From the NCBI RefSeq assembly GCF_016907795.1, contig NZ_JAFBCR010000001.1, forward strand, positions 806,001-870,000: a stretch of DNA of 64,000 nt, read 5' to 3'. The position numbers were made by a program, and so were the translations under genes. A model generated the notes under the pieces. That model saw nothing but the letters and a program-made list of their open reading frames with translations. It made no database searches and was not told the origin of the DNA. Shown here piece after piece: positions 39,316-47,795 of the stretch; within the stretch, counting starts at the first letter, position 1, and every line of letters starts with the position of its first letter. This DNA is from Kocuria palustris. GTDB lineage: Bacteria; Actinomycetota; Actinomycetes; Actinomycetales; Micrococcaceae.

Positions 39316-39905
39316 TCCTCACCTCGGTCTTGCAGGCGATGGGCCTGTTCGCAGCGACCAACATCGACGACATCATCGTGCTCTCCCTCTTCTTCGCGCG
39401 AGGGGCAGGCCAGCGCGGCACTACCGCCCGCATTCTGGCCGGCCAGTACCTCGGATTCGCCGGCATCCTCGGTGCCGCGGTCCTGGTGACCATCGGTGCC
39501 GGAGCATTCCTGCCCTCGGCAGCCATCCCGTACTTCGGTCTCATCCCTCTGGGCCTCGGCCTCTGGGCCGCATGGCAGACCTGGCGCAGAGACGATGACG
39601 ACGAGGCCAAGGTTGCCGGCAAGAAGGTCGGCGTGTGGACAGTCGCAGGCGTCACCCTTGCCAACGGCGGCGACAACATCGGCGTCTACACCCCTGTCTT
39701 CCTCAGCGTGGAACCTCTCGCAGTAGTCGCCTACTGCATCGTCTTCCTCGCGCTCGTCGCGGTCCTGGTGGCCCTGGCAAAGTTCGTCGCCACCCGCCCC
39801 CCGATCGCCGAAGTGCTCGAACGCTGGGAGCACATCCTCTTCCCCATCGTTCTCATCGGCCTCGGCATCGTGATCCTCGTCAGCGGCGGAGCCTTCGGAC
39901 TCTGA
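39312..39905 (+). CDS. cadD: CadD-family cadmium resistance transporter
   Basis: 197-residue membrane protein with about six hydrophobic segments. The start LQAMGLFAATNIDDIIVLSLFFARG, with NxDD in the first segment, and the internal near-repeat TLANGGDNIGVYTPVFL are the CadD signature. It confers cadmium resistance, probably by efflux. GGAGGG precedes ATG 39312, which overlaps the cmtR stop (ATGA), so the two are one operon. It is the cargo of the transposon. After it, 39906-40023 has no gene. Confidence 0.9.
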   Translation: MILTSVLQAMGLFAATNIDDIIVLSLFFARGAGQRGTTARILAGQYLGFAGILGAAVLVTIGAGAFLPSAAIPYFGLIPLGLGLWAAWQTWRRDDDDEAKVAGKKVGVWTVAGVTLANGGDNIGVYTPVFLSVEPLAVVAYCIVFLALVAVLVALAKFVATRPPIAEVLERWEHILFPIVLIGLGIVILVSGGAFGL

Positions 39906-40000
39906 CGTAGCGGCAGCGATCCGAACGGCCCCGACCGGGCGCACCCCTCTCGGTTCAGACCGCGACACCTACCTGCAGCCAGTCCTGCGTGATCGCGGCA

Positions 40001-40055
40001 ACAAGACCGCCACGGAGCGCTGCAAAAACCCCGCCACCAAGCGAACGAAGCCACA
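40001..40055. repeat. Right terminal inverted repeat with inner motif
   Basis: Read inward from 40055 on the minus strand it starts TGTGGCTTCGTTCGCTTGGT, then GGCGGGGTT, matching the left end. A second, related motif (GCGCTCCGTGGCGGTCTTG on the minus strand) lies just inside. Confidence 0.75.
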
Positions 40056-40063
40056 ACAACGCC

Positions 40064-40225
40064 CGCGTCCATGACGAGGACCGGAAGACCTACGGCGATG
40101 AGCAGCACCGGCTGCACCTCCTAGCCGATGCCGGCTGGGACGTCCGCACGGTGGTCGCCGCCGACCTCAAGGATCCGCAGCGCACGGCCGCCTTGCTGTA
40201 CTGGCTGCGCACGCACCTCGCCTGA
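40064..40225 (+). pseudogene. DUF559/AbiEi-like gene, 3' part
   Basis: Continues the gene cut at 36132. After the right target duplication the frame reads RVHDEDRKTYGDEQHRLHLL, then ADAGWDVRTVVAADLKDPQR and ends at TGA 40225. This fits the end of the DUF559 domain (a charged Asp/Arg helix, then AGWxVxRVxxxDL). It has no start of its own. Confidence 0.8.
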
Positions 40226-40277
40226 TCAGCCCTCCTCGCAAGCCCGCGAGCCTGTGCCCTGCGCCTGCATCGGGGGT

Positions 40278-40396
40278 CGAGATCCCGTTTCCGTGCATCC
40301 GCGCCGCCGAGATCCCGCGCAAATGCGGCAGATCGCCGAATCCGCGCACGGAAGCGGGATCTGGACCAGACTGCTGCACGGAAACGGGATTTCGGC
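40278..40396. repeat. Intergenic repeat cluster (CACGGAAGCGGGATCT family)
   Basis: Inverted copy at 40278-40297 (CGAGATCCCGTTTCCGTGCA), partial inverted copy near 40308, direct copies at 40346-40362 (GCACGGAAGCGGGATCT) and 40375-40396 (TGCACGGAAACGGGATTTCG). Same family and same plan (inverted, then direct) as at 22.76-22.88 kb. It lies in the 325-bp gap before the MHS transporter. Confidence 0.75.
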
Positions 40397-40477
40397 GCGC
40401 GCGGTGCGGAGAAGCGTTGGCTCGGCCCGCGTGCAGGCGTGCGGGGGCGTGGCGGTCAGCAGACGACCACATAGTGA

Positions 40478-40514
40478 GACCGAATATCACGATACGGTCA
40501 CGGCTCAGTAGCCT
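40478..40514 (+). promoter_or_regulatory. Palindromic operator and -10 box of the MHS transporter
   Basis: GACCGAAT-N6-ATACGGTC (40478-40499) is a 22-bp imperfect palindrome. It would cover the -35 region of a promoter with -10 TAGCCT at 40509-40514. The binding protein is not identifiable. Confidence 0.45.
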
Positions 40515-40550
40515 GTCGGGCGTTCCCATCACCTCGTGGAAAGCACCGCC

Positions 40551-41951
40551 ATGTCCTCCTCCGCCGAGCCTGCCGCGCCTTCCGCCGCAGCCGTCGACAG
40601 CACGCCCCCGGTCAACCGCAGCAAGGTCGTCCTGGCCTCGCTGATCGGCACGACCATCGAGTTCTACGACTTCTACATCTACGCCACCGCCGCCGTGGCG
40701 GTCTTCCCCGTCCTGTTCTTCACGGGCGAGAACGACACCGCCAAGCTGCTGGCCTCCATGGCGACCTTCGGCGCCGCGTTCGTGGCGCGACCCATCGGCT
40801 CGGTGCTCTTCGGCCACTTCGGCGACCGCGTGGGGCGCAAGGCCACGCTGATCGGCGCGCTGCTGACCATGGGCATCGCCACGTTCCTGATCGGCCTGCT
40901 GCCCACGTTCTACGCGATCGGCATCTGGGCGCCGCTGCTGCTGACGATCCTGCGCTTCTGCCAGGGCCTGGGCCTGGGCGGCGAGTGGTCGGGCGCTGCC
41001 CTGCTGGCCACGGAGTACGCCGAGGAGGGCAAGCGCGGCCGCGCGGCCATGTGGCCCCAGCTCGGTGCGCCGTTCGGATTCATCCTGGCCAACGGCTTCA
41101 TGCTGCTGCTGACCATGGCCATGGGCTTCACCTCCGGCGCGGTCGACGGCCTGGACCACGGCTTCCTGGCCTGGGGCTGGCGCATCCCGTTCCTGGCCTC
41201 GATCGTCATGGTGGCCATCGGCCTGTACGTGCGCTTCGCGATCGCGGAGACCCCGGTCTTCCAGCAGGCGCTGGACGCCAAGCAGGATGTGAAGTCCCCG
41301 CTGGGCGAGGTCTTCCGCACCTCCTGGCTGCAGATGATCCAGGGCACCTTCATCATGCTGGCCACCTACGTGCTCTTCTACCTGATGACCGCGTGGATCC
41401 TCTCCTACGGCATCGGCTCCCCCGACGCCGGCATGCTCGGCATCCCCTACCGCTCGTTCCTGGTGATCCAGCTGATCGCGGTCCTGCTCTTCGCCGGCAT
41501 GGTCCCGGTCTCCGGCTGGCTGGCGGACCGCTTCGGGCGCCGCTCCTCGCTGCTGGTGATCACGGCCGCCATCGTGGGCTTCGGGCTGATCTTCGGCTGG
41601 TTCATCGCCCCGGAGAACCTCGGCACCGGCACGGAGATCAACATCATCCGCCTGCTGTGCTTCCTGGCGCTGGGCATGGCGCTGATGGGTCTCACCTTCG
41701 GCTCCATGTCGGCGGTGCTGCCGGAGCTGTTCCCCACGAACGTGCGCTACACGGGCTCGGGCATCGCCTACAACGTGGCCTCGATCCTGGGCGCTGCGCT
41801 GACCCCGTTCGTGGCGGTGTGGCTGACCTCCCGCTTCGGCGTCTCGGCGGTGGGCATGTACCTCTCGCTCGCCGCGGTCATCACGTTCATCGCCCTGTGG
41901 TGCTCCCCGGAGACCAAGGACGTGGACATGCGCTCCGTCGGGACCCGCTGA
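40551..41951 (+). CDS. MFS transporter, metabolite:H+ symporter (MHS) family
   Basis: 466 residues, about twelve hydrophobic segments. MHS signatures: SLIGTTIEFYDFYIYATAA in helix 1, RPIGSVLFGHFGDRVGRKATL between helices 2 and 3, and RFCQGLGLGGEWSGAALL in helix 4. The second-half loop is GWLADRFGRR. Relatives take up shikimate, proline/betaine, citrate or alpha-ketoglutarate; the substrate cannot be told here. ATG 40551 is chosen since GGAAAG lies 7 nt upstream. Monocistronic, with a possible operator and a strong terminator. Confidence 0.92.
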   Translation: MSSSAEPAAPSAAAVDSTPPVNRSKVVLASLIGTTIEFYDFYIYATAAVAVFPVLFFTGENDTAKLLASMATFGAAFVARPIGSVLFGHFGDRVGRKATLIGALLTMGIATFLIGLLPTFYAIGIWAPLLLTILRFCQGLGLGGEWSGAALLATEYAEEGKRGRAAMWPQLGAPFGFILANGFMLLLTMAMGFTSGAVDGLDHGFLAWGWRIPFLASIVMVAIGLYVRFAIAETPVFQQALDAKQDVKSPLGEVFRTSWLQMIQGTFIMLATYVLFYLMTAWILSYGIGSPDAGMLGIPYRSFLVIQLIAVLLFAGMVPVSGWLADRFGRRSSLLVITAAIVGFGLIFGWFIAPENLGTGTEINIIRLLCFLALGMALMGLTFGSMSAVLPELFPTNVRYTGSGIAYNVASILGAALTPFVAVWLTSRFGVSAVGMYLSLAAVITFIALWCSPETKDVDMRSVGTR

Positions 41952-41963
41952 ATCCGCCGCCGG

Positions 41964-42008
41964 CACGACGGGGGCCCTGGAGCTGTCAGCTCCAGGGCCC
42001 CCGTCGTG
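41964..42008. terminator. Bidirectional terminator between convergent genes
   Basis: Perfect 21-bp stem (41964-41984 with 41988-42008; core GGGGGCCCTGGAGCT) and a 3-nt loop, 12 nt after the MFS stop and 13 nt after that of the LpdA-like gene on the other strand. Confidence 0.85.
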
Positions 42009-42021
42009 CTCGCCGAAGGGC

Positions 42022-43455
42022 TCACAGGCGCTGGTGCAGGCGACGGGCGGCCTCCGAGATCGTGCCGGACAGCGACGGGTACACGGTGAAGGTCTCCGCC
42101 AGGTCATCGACCGTCAGCCCCTTGGACACGGCCACGGACAGCGCGAAGATCAGCTCCGAGGCGCGCGGACCCACGACCACGCCGCCGAGCACCGTGCCGG
42201 GGCCCTTGCGGGCGATGACCTTCACGAAGCCGTCGTCCACGGCCATCATCTTGGCCCGCGGGTTGTTCGGCAGCGGGATCTTGTGGACGTCTGCCGCGTA
42301 GCGCCCGGAGCGGACATCGCCCTCGGTGATGCCCACGGAGGCGATCTCCGGGGAGGTGAAGATGTTGGAGGCCACGGTGGACAGCCGCAGCGGGCGCACG
42401 GCATCGCCCAGGAAGTGCGAGACCGCGATCCGCCCCTGCATGGCCGCCACGGAGGCCAGCGGCAGCTTGCCGGTGCAGTCGCCGGCGGCGTAGATCGACG
42501 GCACGGTGGTCCGCGAGACGCCGTCGACCTCGATGTGCCCGGACTCCGAGACGTGCACGCCGGTGTTCTCCAGCCCGAGCCCCTCCGTGTTGGGGACCCC
42601 GCCCACGGCCATGAGGCAGTGCGAGGCGGAGATCTTGCGGCCGTCGTTCAGGGTGACCACCACGCCGTCGTCGACGCGCTCCACAGAGGCGGCGCGCGAG
42701 CGGGACATGACGTTGAGCCCGCGGCGCTCGAAGACGTTCTCGAGGACCTCGGCGGCGTCGGCGTCCTCGCCGGGCAGCACCTGATCGCGCGAGGAGACCA
42801 GGGTGACCTTGGCGCCCAGCCCGTTGTAGGCGGAGGCGAACTCGGCGCCGGTCACGCCCGAGCCGACCACGACCAGGTGCTCGGGCAGGTCCGTCATCGA
42901 GTAGAGCTGCGTCCAGTTGAAGATCCGCTCCCCGTCCGGGCGGGCGGAGCCGAGCTCGCGCGGGTGGGCGCCCACGGCGATCAGCACGGCGTCGGCCTCG
43001 AGGTCGTACTCCATGCCGTCGGCGGCGACCACGTGCACGGTGCGGTCATCGAGCATCGAGCCGCGGCCCTCGACGATGTGCACGCCGTCGCGCTCCAGCC
43101 CGCGGCGGATGTCGCGGGACTGGGTCACGGCCAGGCGCAGCAGCCGGGTGTTGACGACCTCCAGGTCGACCTCGAGCCCGTTGAGGCTGTCGTCGTCGCT
43201 GGTCGCCCCGGCCACGTGGACGCCCAGGTCCTGCGCCTCGGTGAAGCGGTTCATGGTGTCCGCCGAGGCGATGAGGGTCTTGGAGGGGACCACATCGGTG
43301 AGCACGGCGGAGCCGCCCATGCCCTTGTCCTCGATGATCGTGACGTCCGCACCCAGGGTCCGCGCATGGAGAGCGGCCTCGTAGCCTCCCGGGCCTCCGC
43401 CGATGATCACGAGTCGTCTGGTGGGCTTGCGCTGAGAGTCCTGGGATGAGATCAC
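42022..43455 (-). CDS. lpdA: LpdA-like NAD(P)H:quinone flavoprotein reductase
   Basis: 477 residues of the pyridine-nucleotide disulfide reductase superfamily. FAD motif LVIIGGGPGGYEAALHA, NAD(P) motif LVVVGSGVTGAEFASAYNGLG, second FAD motif SIYAAGDCTGKLPLA, and the C-terminal dimerisation domain. The redox Cys pair of true lipoamide dehydrogenases is absent: the place reads GMGGSAVLTDVVPSKTLI. This is the situation of M. tuberculosis LpdA (Rv3303c), a quinone reductase, rather than Lpd. GTG 43455 is chosen: it starts just before the FAD motif and lies 6 nt after CACAAT, as in ligA. Divergent to the FHA/ABC gene. Confidence 0.88.
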   Translation of the reverse strand: MISSQDSQRKPTRRLVIIGGGPGGYEAALHARTLGADVTIIEDKGMGGSAVLTDVVPSKTLIASADTMNRFTEAQDLGVHVAGATSDDDSLNGLEVDLEVVNTRLLRLAVTQSRDIRRGLERDGVHIVEGRGSMLDDRTVHVVAADGMEYDLEADAVLIAVGAHPRELGSARPDGERIFNWTQLYSMTDLPEHLVVVGSGVTGAEFASAYNGLGAKVTLVSSRDQVLPGEDADAAEVLENVFERRGLNVMSRSRAASVERVDDGVVVTLNDGRKISASHCLMAVGGVPNTEGLGLENTGVHVSESGHIEVDGVSRTTVPSIYAAGDCTGKLPLASVAAMQGRIAVSHFLGDAVRPLRLSTVASNIFTSPEIASVGITEGDVRSGRYAADVHKIPLPNNPRAKMMAVDDGFVKVIARKGPGTVLGGVVVGPRASELIFALSVAVSKGLTVDDLAETFTVYPSLSGTISEAARRLHQRL

Positions 43456-43565
43456 GAGGTCATTGTGCCAAAGACGACGGCGACGCCGGGTTCGCGCGTG
43501 AGCGCCCTCACCGCCGGCGACAGGCCCGAGCGGTGTCACAGTTCCCGCACCTGCGCGCGTGCCGA

Positions 43566-43571
43566 TATATT
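43566..43571 (+). promoter_or_regulatory. Likely -10 box of the FHA/ABC transporter gene
   Basis: TATATT is the only AT-rich hexamer in the 172-bp divergent region and would give a leader of ~50 nt before ATG 43628. No clear -35 is visible. Confidence 0.35.
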
Positions 43572-43627
43572 CGCGGTCGTGAAGACGGGTGCGGCGCGCC
43601 CGTCGATGACGCGACCTGGAAGGCCTC

Positions 43628-46600
43628 ATGCACCCCCTGTCCCTGGACCTCGCAGGTCAGAACCGACAGCTCGACCCCCGGCGCCCGTGGACCGTGGGCT
43701 CCTCCCAGTTCGCCGATGTCCGCATCGATCACCCAGGCGTTCAGGACATCCACCTGATCCTGCGGTGGTCCGGGGCCTCCTGGACGATCGAGGACCGCGG
43801 CTCGGAGACCGGCACCGCGTTCAACGGCTTCCGCCTCCACGCCCACATGGCCGCTCTGCTCGAGTCCCCCGCCCAGATCACCCTGGCCCCGGACACCGGG
43901 CGCGGCTTCGTGATCTCCATGACGCCGCAGCGCCCGAGCGCACCGGCGGCCGGGCCGGGTCCGTCGGGCGCGGGTGCCGCGGGCCCCTCGTCGACGACGG
44001 CCCCCGGCGCGCGGTCCGCGAGCGCCGCTCAGGCTCCGGGTCAGCAGGGCTCCATGCAGCAGGCCACCGGGCAGCACGGCTCTGCGCAGCGAGCTCAGGA
44101 CCAGCAGGGCCCCGCGAACCGTGCCCCGTCGCACCAGGCGCCCGCACCCCAGCCGCCGGCGGCCGATCCGGCCCAGGCGCGTCCCGTCGATCTGCACTCC
44201 GAGGACATCCAGCTGGCCTCGGTCGAGCCGACCGTGTTCGCCCTGCCCGTCGAACAGGCCGCCCAGGACCGACGGAACCGCGAGCGCAGCACTGAGCAGA
44301 AGCGCCCGGCCCGGGATCAGTCCGGCCCGTCGCTGGATGACATCCACTCCGCCGAGATCCCCGCGGCCTCGGCCGAGCCCACGGTCTTCGCGGTGTCGAT
44401 GAACCGGGAGCTGGCCCCGCAGAGGGAGCAGGGCCCTGATGCCGAGGACGCCTCGGGCGCGGATCCGGCCGTGCAGATCGAGCAGCGCTCGTGGGTCAAC
44501 CGCCCCGAGGCCGCAGAGATCCTGCGCGCCCCGGAGGAGGACGCCCAGCTGCGCTCCGGCATGCGCCTGTCGCCGGCGTTCCGGGCCCGTGAGATCGGAG
44601 GGACTCTGACCGTCGGACGCGATCCGTCGGCGGACGTGCTGATCGACGGCCTGCTGGTCTCGCGCCGCCACGCCCAGGTCAAGCGCACCGAGCGCGGCTC
44701 GATGCTCACCGACCTCGGCTCCACGAACGGCACGTGGGTCAACGGCCAGCGGATCTCCGGGACCGTCGAGCTGCTGCCGGGCGCGCAGGCCGTGATCGGC
44801 GGCGTCCCCTTCCGCCAGACCGAGGTCGGCCTGGCGGAGGTCGTGCGCACCGAGGGCAACACCTCGATCATGGTGCAGGACCTGACCTACACGGTCCCCG
44901 ACCGCAAGAACCCGCGCCAGCGCAAGACGCTGGTCGACGACATCACCCTGGAGATCCCGGACCGGTCGCTGATCGCCGTGATCGGCCCGTCGGGCGCCGG
45001 CAAGTCCACGTTCCTGAACTGCATGCTCGGCGACGTCAACCCGGATCAGGGCCGTATCGAATACCACGGTCTGGACATGGCCCAGTTCGGCTCGGCGCTG
45101 TCCTCGCAGATCGGCATGGTCCCGCAGGAGGACGTGCTGCACCGCGAGCTGACCGCCCAGCAGGTCCTCGAGTCCACAGCCGCGCTGCGCCTGCCCGAGG
45201 ACGTCGATCGCAAGGCCCGCAAGGCGCGCATCGCCTCAGTGCTCGATGCCCTGGGCCTCACCGAGCACGCGCGCACCCCCGTCTCGCAGCTCTCCGGCGG
45301 CCAGCGCAAGCGCGTCTCGACCGCCATGGAGCTGCTCACGGGCCCGCGCTACCTGTTCCTGGACGAGCCGACCTCCGGACTGGACCCGGACATGGACTTC
45401 GAGGTCATGGACCTGCTGCGGCGCATGGCCCACGGCGAGGTCGGCGGCGCGGACGGCTCGACCGTCGTGGTGATCACCCACTCGACCGCGAACCTGGACC
45501 TGGCCGACCGAGTCCTGGTCCTGGCCCCGGGCGGCTCGGTGGCCTACTTCGGCGAGCCCGCCGGGATGATGCCGTACTTCGAGCGCTCCCAGGGCCTCGG
45601 CCCGCAGGTGCGCGAGGTCTACAAGGGCCTCAAGGACGACCCCGCAAGCGCTGCGGCCGCGTTCCGGCACGAGAACGACGACGACGCCCCCCGCGAGCGC
45701 GTCCGCGCCCAGACGCCCACGGCCGCCCCGCATGCGTCGTCGCGACGCGGCCTGTTCCAGCTCTCGGTGCTGCTGCGGCGCCAGATCCAGCTCATGCGCA
45801 CGGACGCCATGTCGGTGCTGATCACCACGGTGCTGGCGCCTGCGCTGCTGGCCCTCCTCGTGCTGGTGGTGCCCGGCGATCACGGCCTGACCATGCCGGA
45901 GTCCACGGACTCCGAGGTCAACCAGCCGCAGATCCTGCTGATCGTCATCCTGCTGGCGGCGGTCGCCCTGGGCCTGTTCCCCGCCTGTCGCACGTTCCTG
46001 GACGAGAAGCGGATCTTCCTGCGCGAGGCCCGCACGGGCCTGGGCGTGTGGCCCTACGTGGGCGCCAAGACGCTCGTCACGATCTCCACGTCACTGGTGC
46101 AGTCGCTGATCCTGGTGCTGGCCGTGCTCGCGCTGATCCCGAATGAGCCCATGGGTGCCTGGGGGCCCATGTGGCTCGAGCTGTGGATCGTGACGTTCCT
46201 GCTGACCATGACCTCGTGGCTGCTGGGCTTCCTGGTCTCGGCCATGGTCTCGCGCTCGGATGTGGCCATGAACGTGGCCTCGCTGCTGGTGGTCGTGCAG
46301 CTGATCTTCTGCGGCGGGCTCTTCGCAATGGACGGTGCCACGGACGGCATCTCGCGCGCCGTGCCCACCCGATGGGCGTACGCGGCCATGGGTCAGACGG
46401 GCGATCTGAACGAGATCGTGCGCGTGGCCGCGGTGACCCTGCCGCAGGAGGAGGCCAACGCCGATCTGCAGGAGGAGCACGACGAGGCCGCCCAGAAGGC
46501 GCGCGATGCCGGGACCCCCGAGCCGCCCGCTCCGCAGATCCCCGAGGTCGATGACTCCAGCGCCGTGCTCGACCCGCTGTGGAAGCGCAGCACGCTGAAC

Positions 46601-46696
46601 TGGTGGGGCTCCACGGGCATCACCGCCGGCTTCGGGATCGCCTTCCTGCTGCTGTCCGTCTTCCTGATCCGCAGGACCAAGCAGCGCAAGCGCTGA
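43628..46696 (+). CDS. FHA-domain ABC-2 type transporter (Rv1747-like)
   Basis: 1022 residues in one chain. FHA 1 at ~1-95 ([20 protein letters not shown]); a ~220-residue Ala/Gln/Pro linker with two near-repeats VEPTVFALP and [12 protein letters not shown] 2 at ~320-400 ([21 protein letters not shown] ... [10 protein letters not shown]); an ABC ATPase (Walker [10 protein letters not shown], signature [10 protein letters not shown], Walker [13 protein letters not shown]); then an ABC-2 membrane domain with about six helices. The FHA domains bind phosphothreonine, so export is likely under Ser/Thr kinase control, and the PP2C enzyme in this window could oppose that. The substrate is unknown; the mycobacterial homologue is linked to lipid export. 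GGAAGG precedes the ATG. Confidence 0.93.
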   Translation: MHPLSLDLAGQNRQLDPRRPWTVGSSQFADVRIDHPGVQDIHLILRWSGASWTIEDRGSETGTAFNGFRLHAHMAALLESPAQITLAPDTGRGFVISMTPQRPSAPAAGPGPSGAGAAGPSSTTAPGARSASAAQAPGQQGSMQQATGQHGSAQRAQDQQGPANRAPSHQAPAPQPPAADPAQARPVDLHSEDIQLASVEPTVFALPVEQAAQDRRNRERSTEQKRPARDQSGPSLDDIHSAEIPAASAEPTVFAVSMNRELAPQREQGPDAEDASGADPAVQIEQRSWVNRPEAAEILRAPEEDAQLRSGMRLSPAFRAREIGGTLTVGRDPSADVLIDGLLVSRRHAQVKRTERGSMLTDLGSTNGTWVNGQRISGTVELLPGAQAVIGGVPFRQTEVGLAEVVRTEGNTSIMVQDLTYTVPDRKNPRQRKTLVDDITLEIPDRSLIAVIGPSGAGKSTFLNCMLGDVNPDQGRIEYHGLDMAQFGSALSSQIGMVPQEDVLHRELTAQQVLESTAALRLPEDVDRKARKARIASVLDALGLTEHARTPVSQLSGGQRKRVSTAMELLTGPRYLFLDEPTSGLDPDMDFEVMDLLRRMAHGEVGGADGSTVVVITHSTANLDLADRVLVLAPGGSVAYFGEPAGMMPYFERSQGLGPQVREVYKGLKDDPASAAAAFRHENDDDAPRERVRAQTPTAAPHASSRRGLFQLSVLLRRQIQLMRTDAMSVLITTVLAPALLALLVLVVPGDHGLTMPESTDSEVNQPQILLIVILLAAVALGLFPACRTFLDEKRIFLREARTGLGVWPYVGAKTLVTISTSLVQSLILVLAVLALIPNEPMGAWGPMWLELWIVTFLLTMTSWLLGFLVSAMVSRSDVAMNVASLLVVVQLIFCGGLFAMDGATDGISRAVPTRWAYAAMGQTGDLNEIVRVAAVTLPQEEANADLQEEHDEAAQKARDAGTPEPPAPQIPEVDDSSAVLDPLWKRSTLNWWGSTGITAGFGIAFLLLSVFLIRRTKQRKR

Positions 46697-46958
46697 CACG
46701 ACTGGCCGTCGCGCCCGTCCCGCCTCGCGGCGGGGCGGGCGCTGCGCTTCTCGGAAGGACCCCGCGAGGTCATCGCGCTGTCGCTGCGAGCTGTCGTCGC
46801 GACGGGTACGGATCTGCTTTGCGGCGTCCGAGGCCGCTGGCAGGATGAGTGACGACGAGGGCGTCGACAGCCCGGTCCGCGCACGCACCGGGACGCGGTG
46901 CGCCGCAGGCCGGTCGACGCCAGGACGAGCACCGATCCCGCCTCTGGAGGCCCGCACC

Positions 46959-47795
46959 GTGACGCAGCAGCCCGCATCCGCCGATCCCTTCGCCCAGACC
47001 GACCCGTTCGAGCTCGCCCAGCGCGCCGCCCAGGCCCTGCGCGAGCGCACCGGGGTCGAGACCCACGAGATCGCGCTGACCCTGGGCTCCGGCTGGGGCG
47101 GAGCCGCCGATCTGCTCGGCGAGACTGTCGCGGAGATCCCCGCCCCGGAGATCCCCGGCTTCTCCAAGCCCGCGCTGGAGGGCCACGTGGGGACGCTGCG
47201 CTCGATCCGCCTTGCCGACGGCCGCCACGCGCTGGTCATCGGGGCCCGCACCCACTACTACGAGGGCCGCGGCGTGCGCGCCGTCGTCCACGGCGTGCGC
47301 ACCGCAGCCGCTGCCGGAGCCTCCACCATGGTGCTCACCAACGGCTGCGGAGGCCTCAACCCGGACTGGGCTCCCGGGACCCCGGTGCTGATCTCGGATC
47401 ACCTGAATCTCACCGGGCGCTCTCCGCTGGAGGGCGCCACCTTCCAGGACCTGACCGATCTGTACTCCTCGCGCCTGCGCGATCTGGCCCGCACCGTGGA
47501 TCCCTCGCTGCCGGAGGGCGTCTACGCGCAGTTCCCCGGCCCGCACTACGAGACCCCCGCCGAAGTGCGGATGGCCGGGGTGCTCGGAGCGGACCTGGTG
47601 GGCATGTCCACCGCGCTGGAGGCCATTGCCGCCCGCCACGCCGGCCTGGAGGTCCTGGGGCTGTCCCTGGTCACCAATCTGGCCGCCGGCATCCAGCAGA
47701 CGCCGCTGTCGCACCAGGAGGTCGTGGAGGCAGGACAGGCCGCCGGACCGCGCATCGCCGAGCTGCTCGCGCGCATCGCGGGTGAGATCCGATGA
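46959..47795 (+). CDS. punA: Purine nucleoside phosphorylase
   Basis: 278 residues, trimeric (class II) PNP type. It cleaves inosine and guanosine with phosphate. Motifs: [16 protein letters not shown] (phosphate loop), [32 protein letters not shown] in parts, [28 protein letters not shown] in parts, and [25 protein letters not shown] in parts. GTG 46959 with TGGAGG 8 nt upstream is preferred to an ATG at 46845, whose added residues are not conserved. It overlaps the mutase gene by 4 nt; the same pair (deoD-pmmB) is found in mycobacteria. Confidence 0.92.
   Translation: MTQQPASADPFAQTDPFELAQRAAQALRERTGVETHEIALTLGSGWGGAADLLGETVAEIPAPEIPGFSKPALEGHVGTLRSIRLADGRHALVIGARTHYYEGRGVRAVVHGVRTAAAAGASTMVLTNGCGGLNPDWAPGTPVLISDHLNLTGRSPLEGATFQDLTDLYSSRLRDLARTVDPSLPEGVYAQFPGPHYETPAEVRMAGVLGADLVGMSTALEAIAARHAGLEVLGLSLVTNLAAGIQQTPLSHQEVVEAGQAAGPRIAELLARIAGEIR

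Larger units (their letters stand above)
36133..40055. mobile_element. 3.9-kb TniA/TniB-type transposon carrying cmtR-cadD
   Basis: Composition is visibly lower in GC than the flanks. Ends: imperfect inverted repeats beginning TGTG, 25 of 31 matches, each followed by a second related ~25-bp motif inside, flanked by an 8-bp direct repeat. Removing the element and one repeat copy joins the host gene in frame (ALEYNA to RVHDEDRKTYGDEQ). Contents: fused transposase/ATPase (36184-38166, minus), frameshifted serine resolvase (minus), a possible res site, then cmtR and cadD (plus). The plan (DDE transposase, AAA+ ATPase, serine resolvase, resistance cargo) is that of Tn402/Tn5053- and Tn552-like elements; no TniQ gene is present. 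Confidence 0.88.

Noticed and set aside
36133-40055. Tn7-like or CRISPR-associated transposon
   Set aside because: There is no TnsA, TniQ/TnsD or effector gene; serine resolvase and cargo fit a Tn402/Tn552-type plan instead.
42022-43455. Calling this gene dihydrolipoamide dehydrogenase (lpd)
   Set aside because: Both active-site Cys are missing, so the enzymatic name would be wrong.
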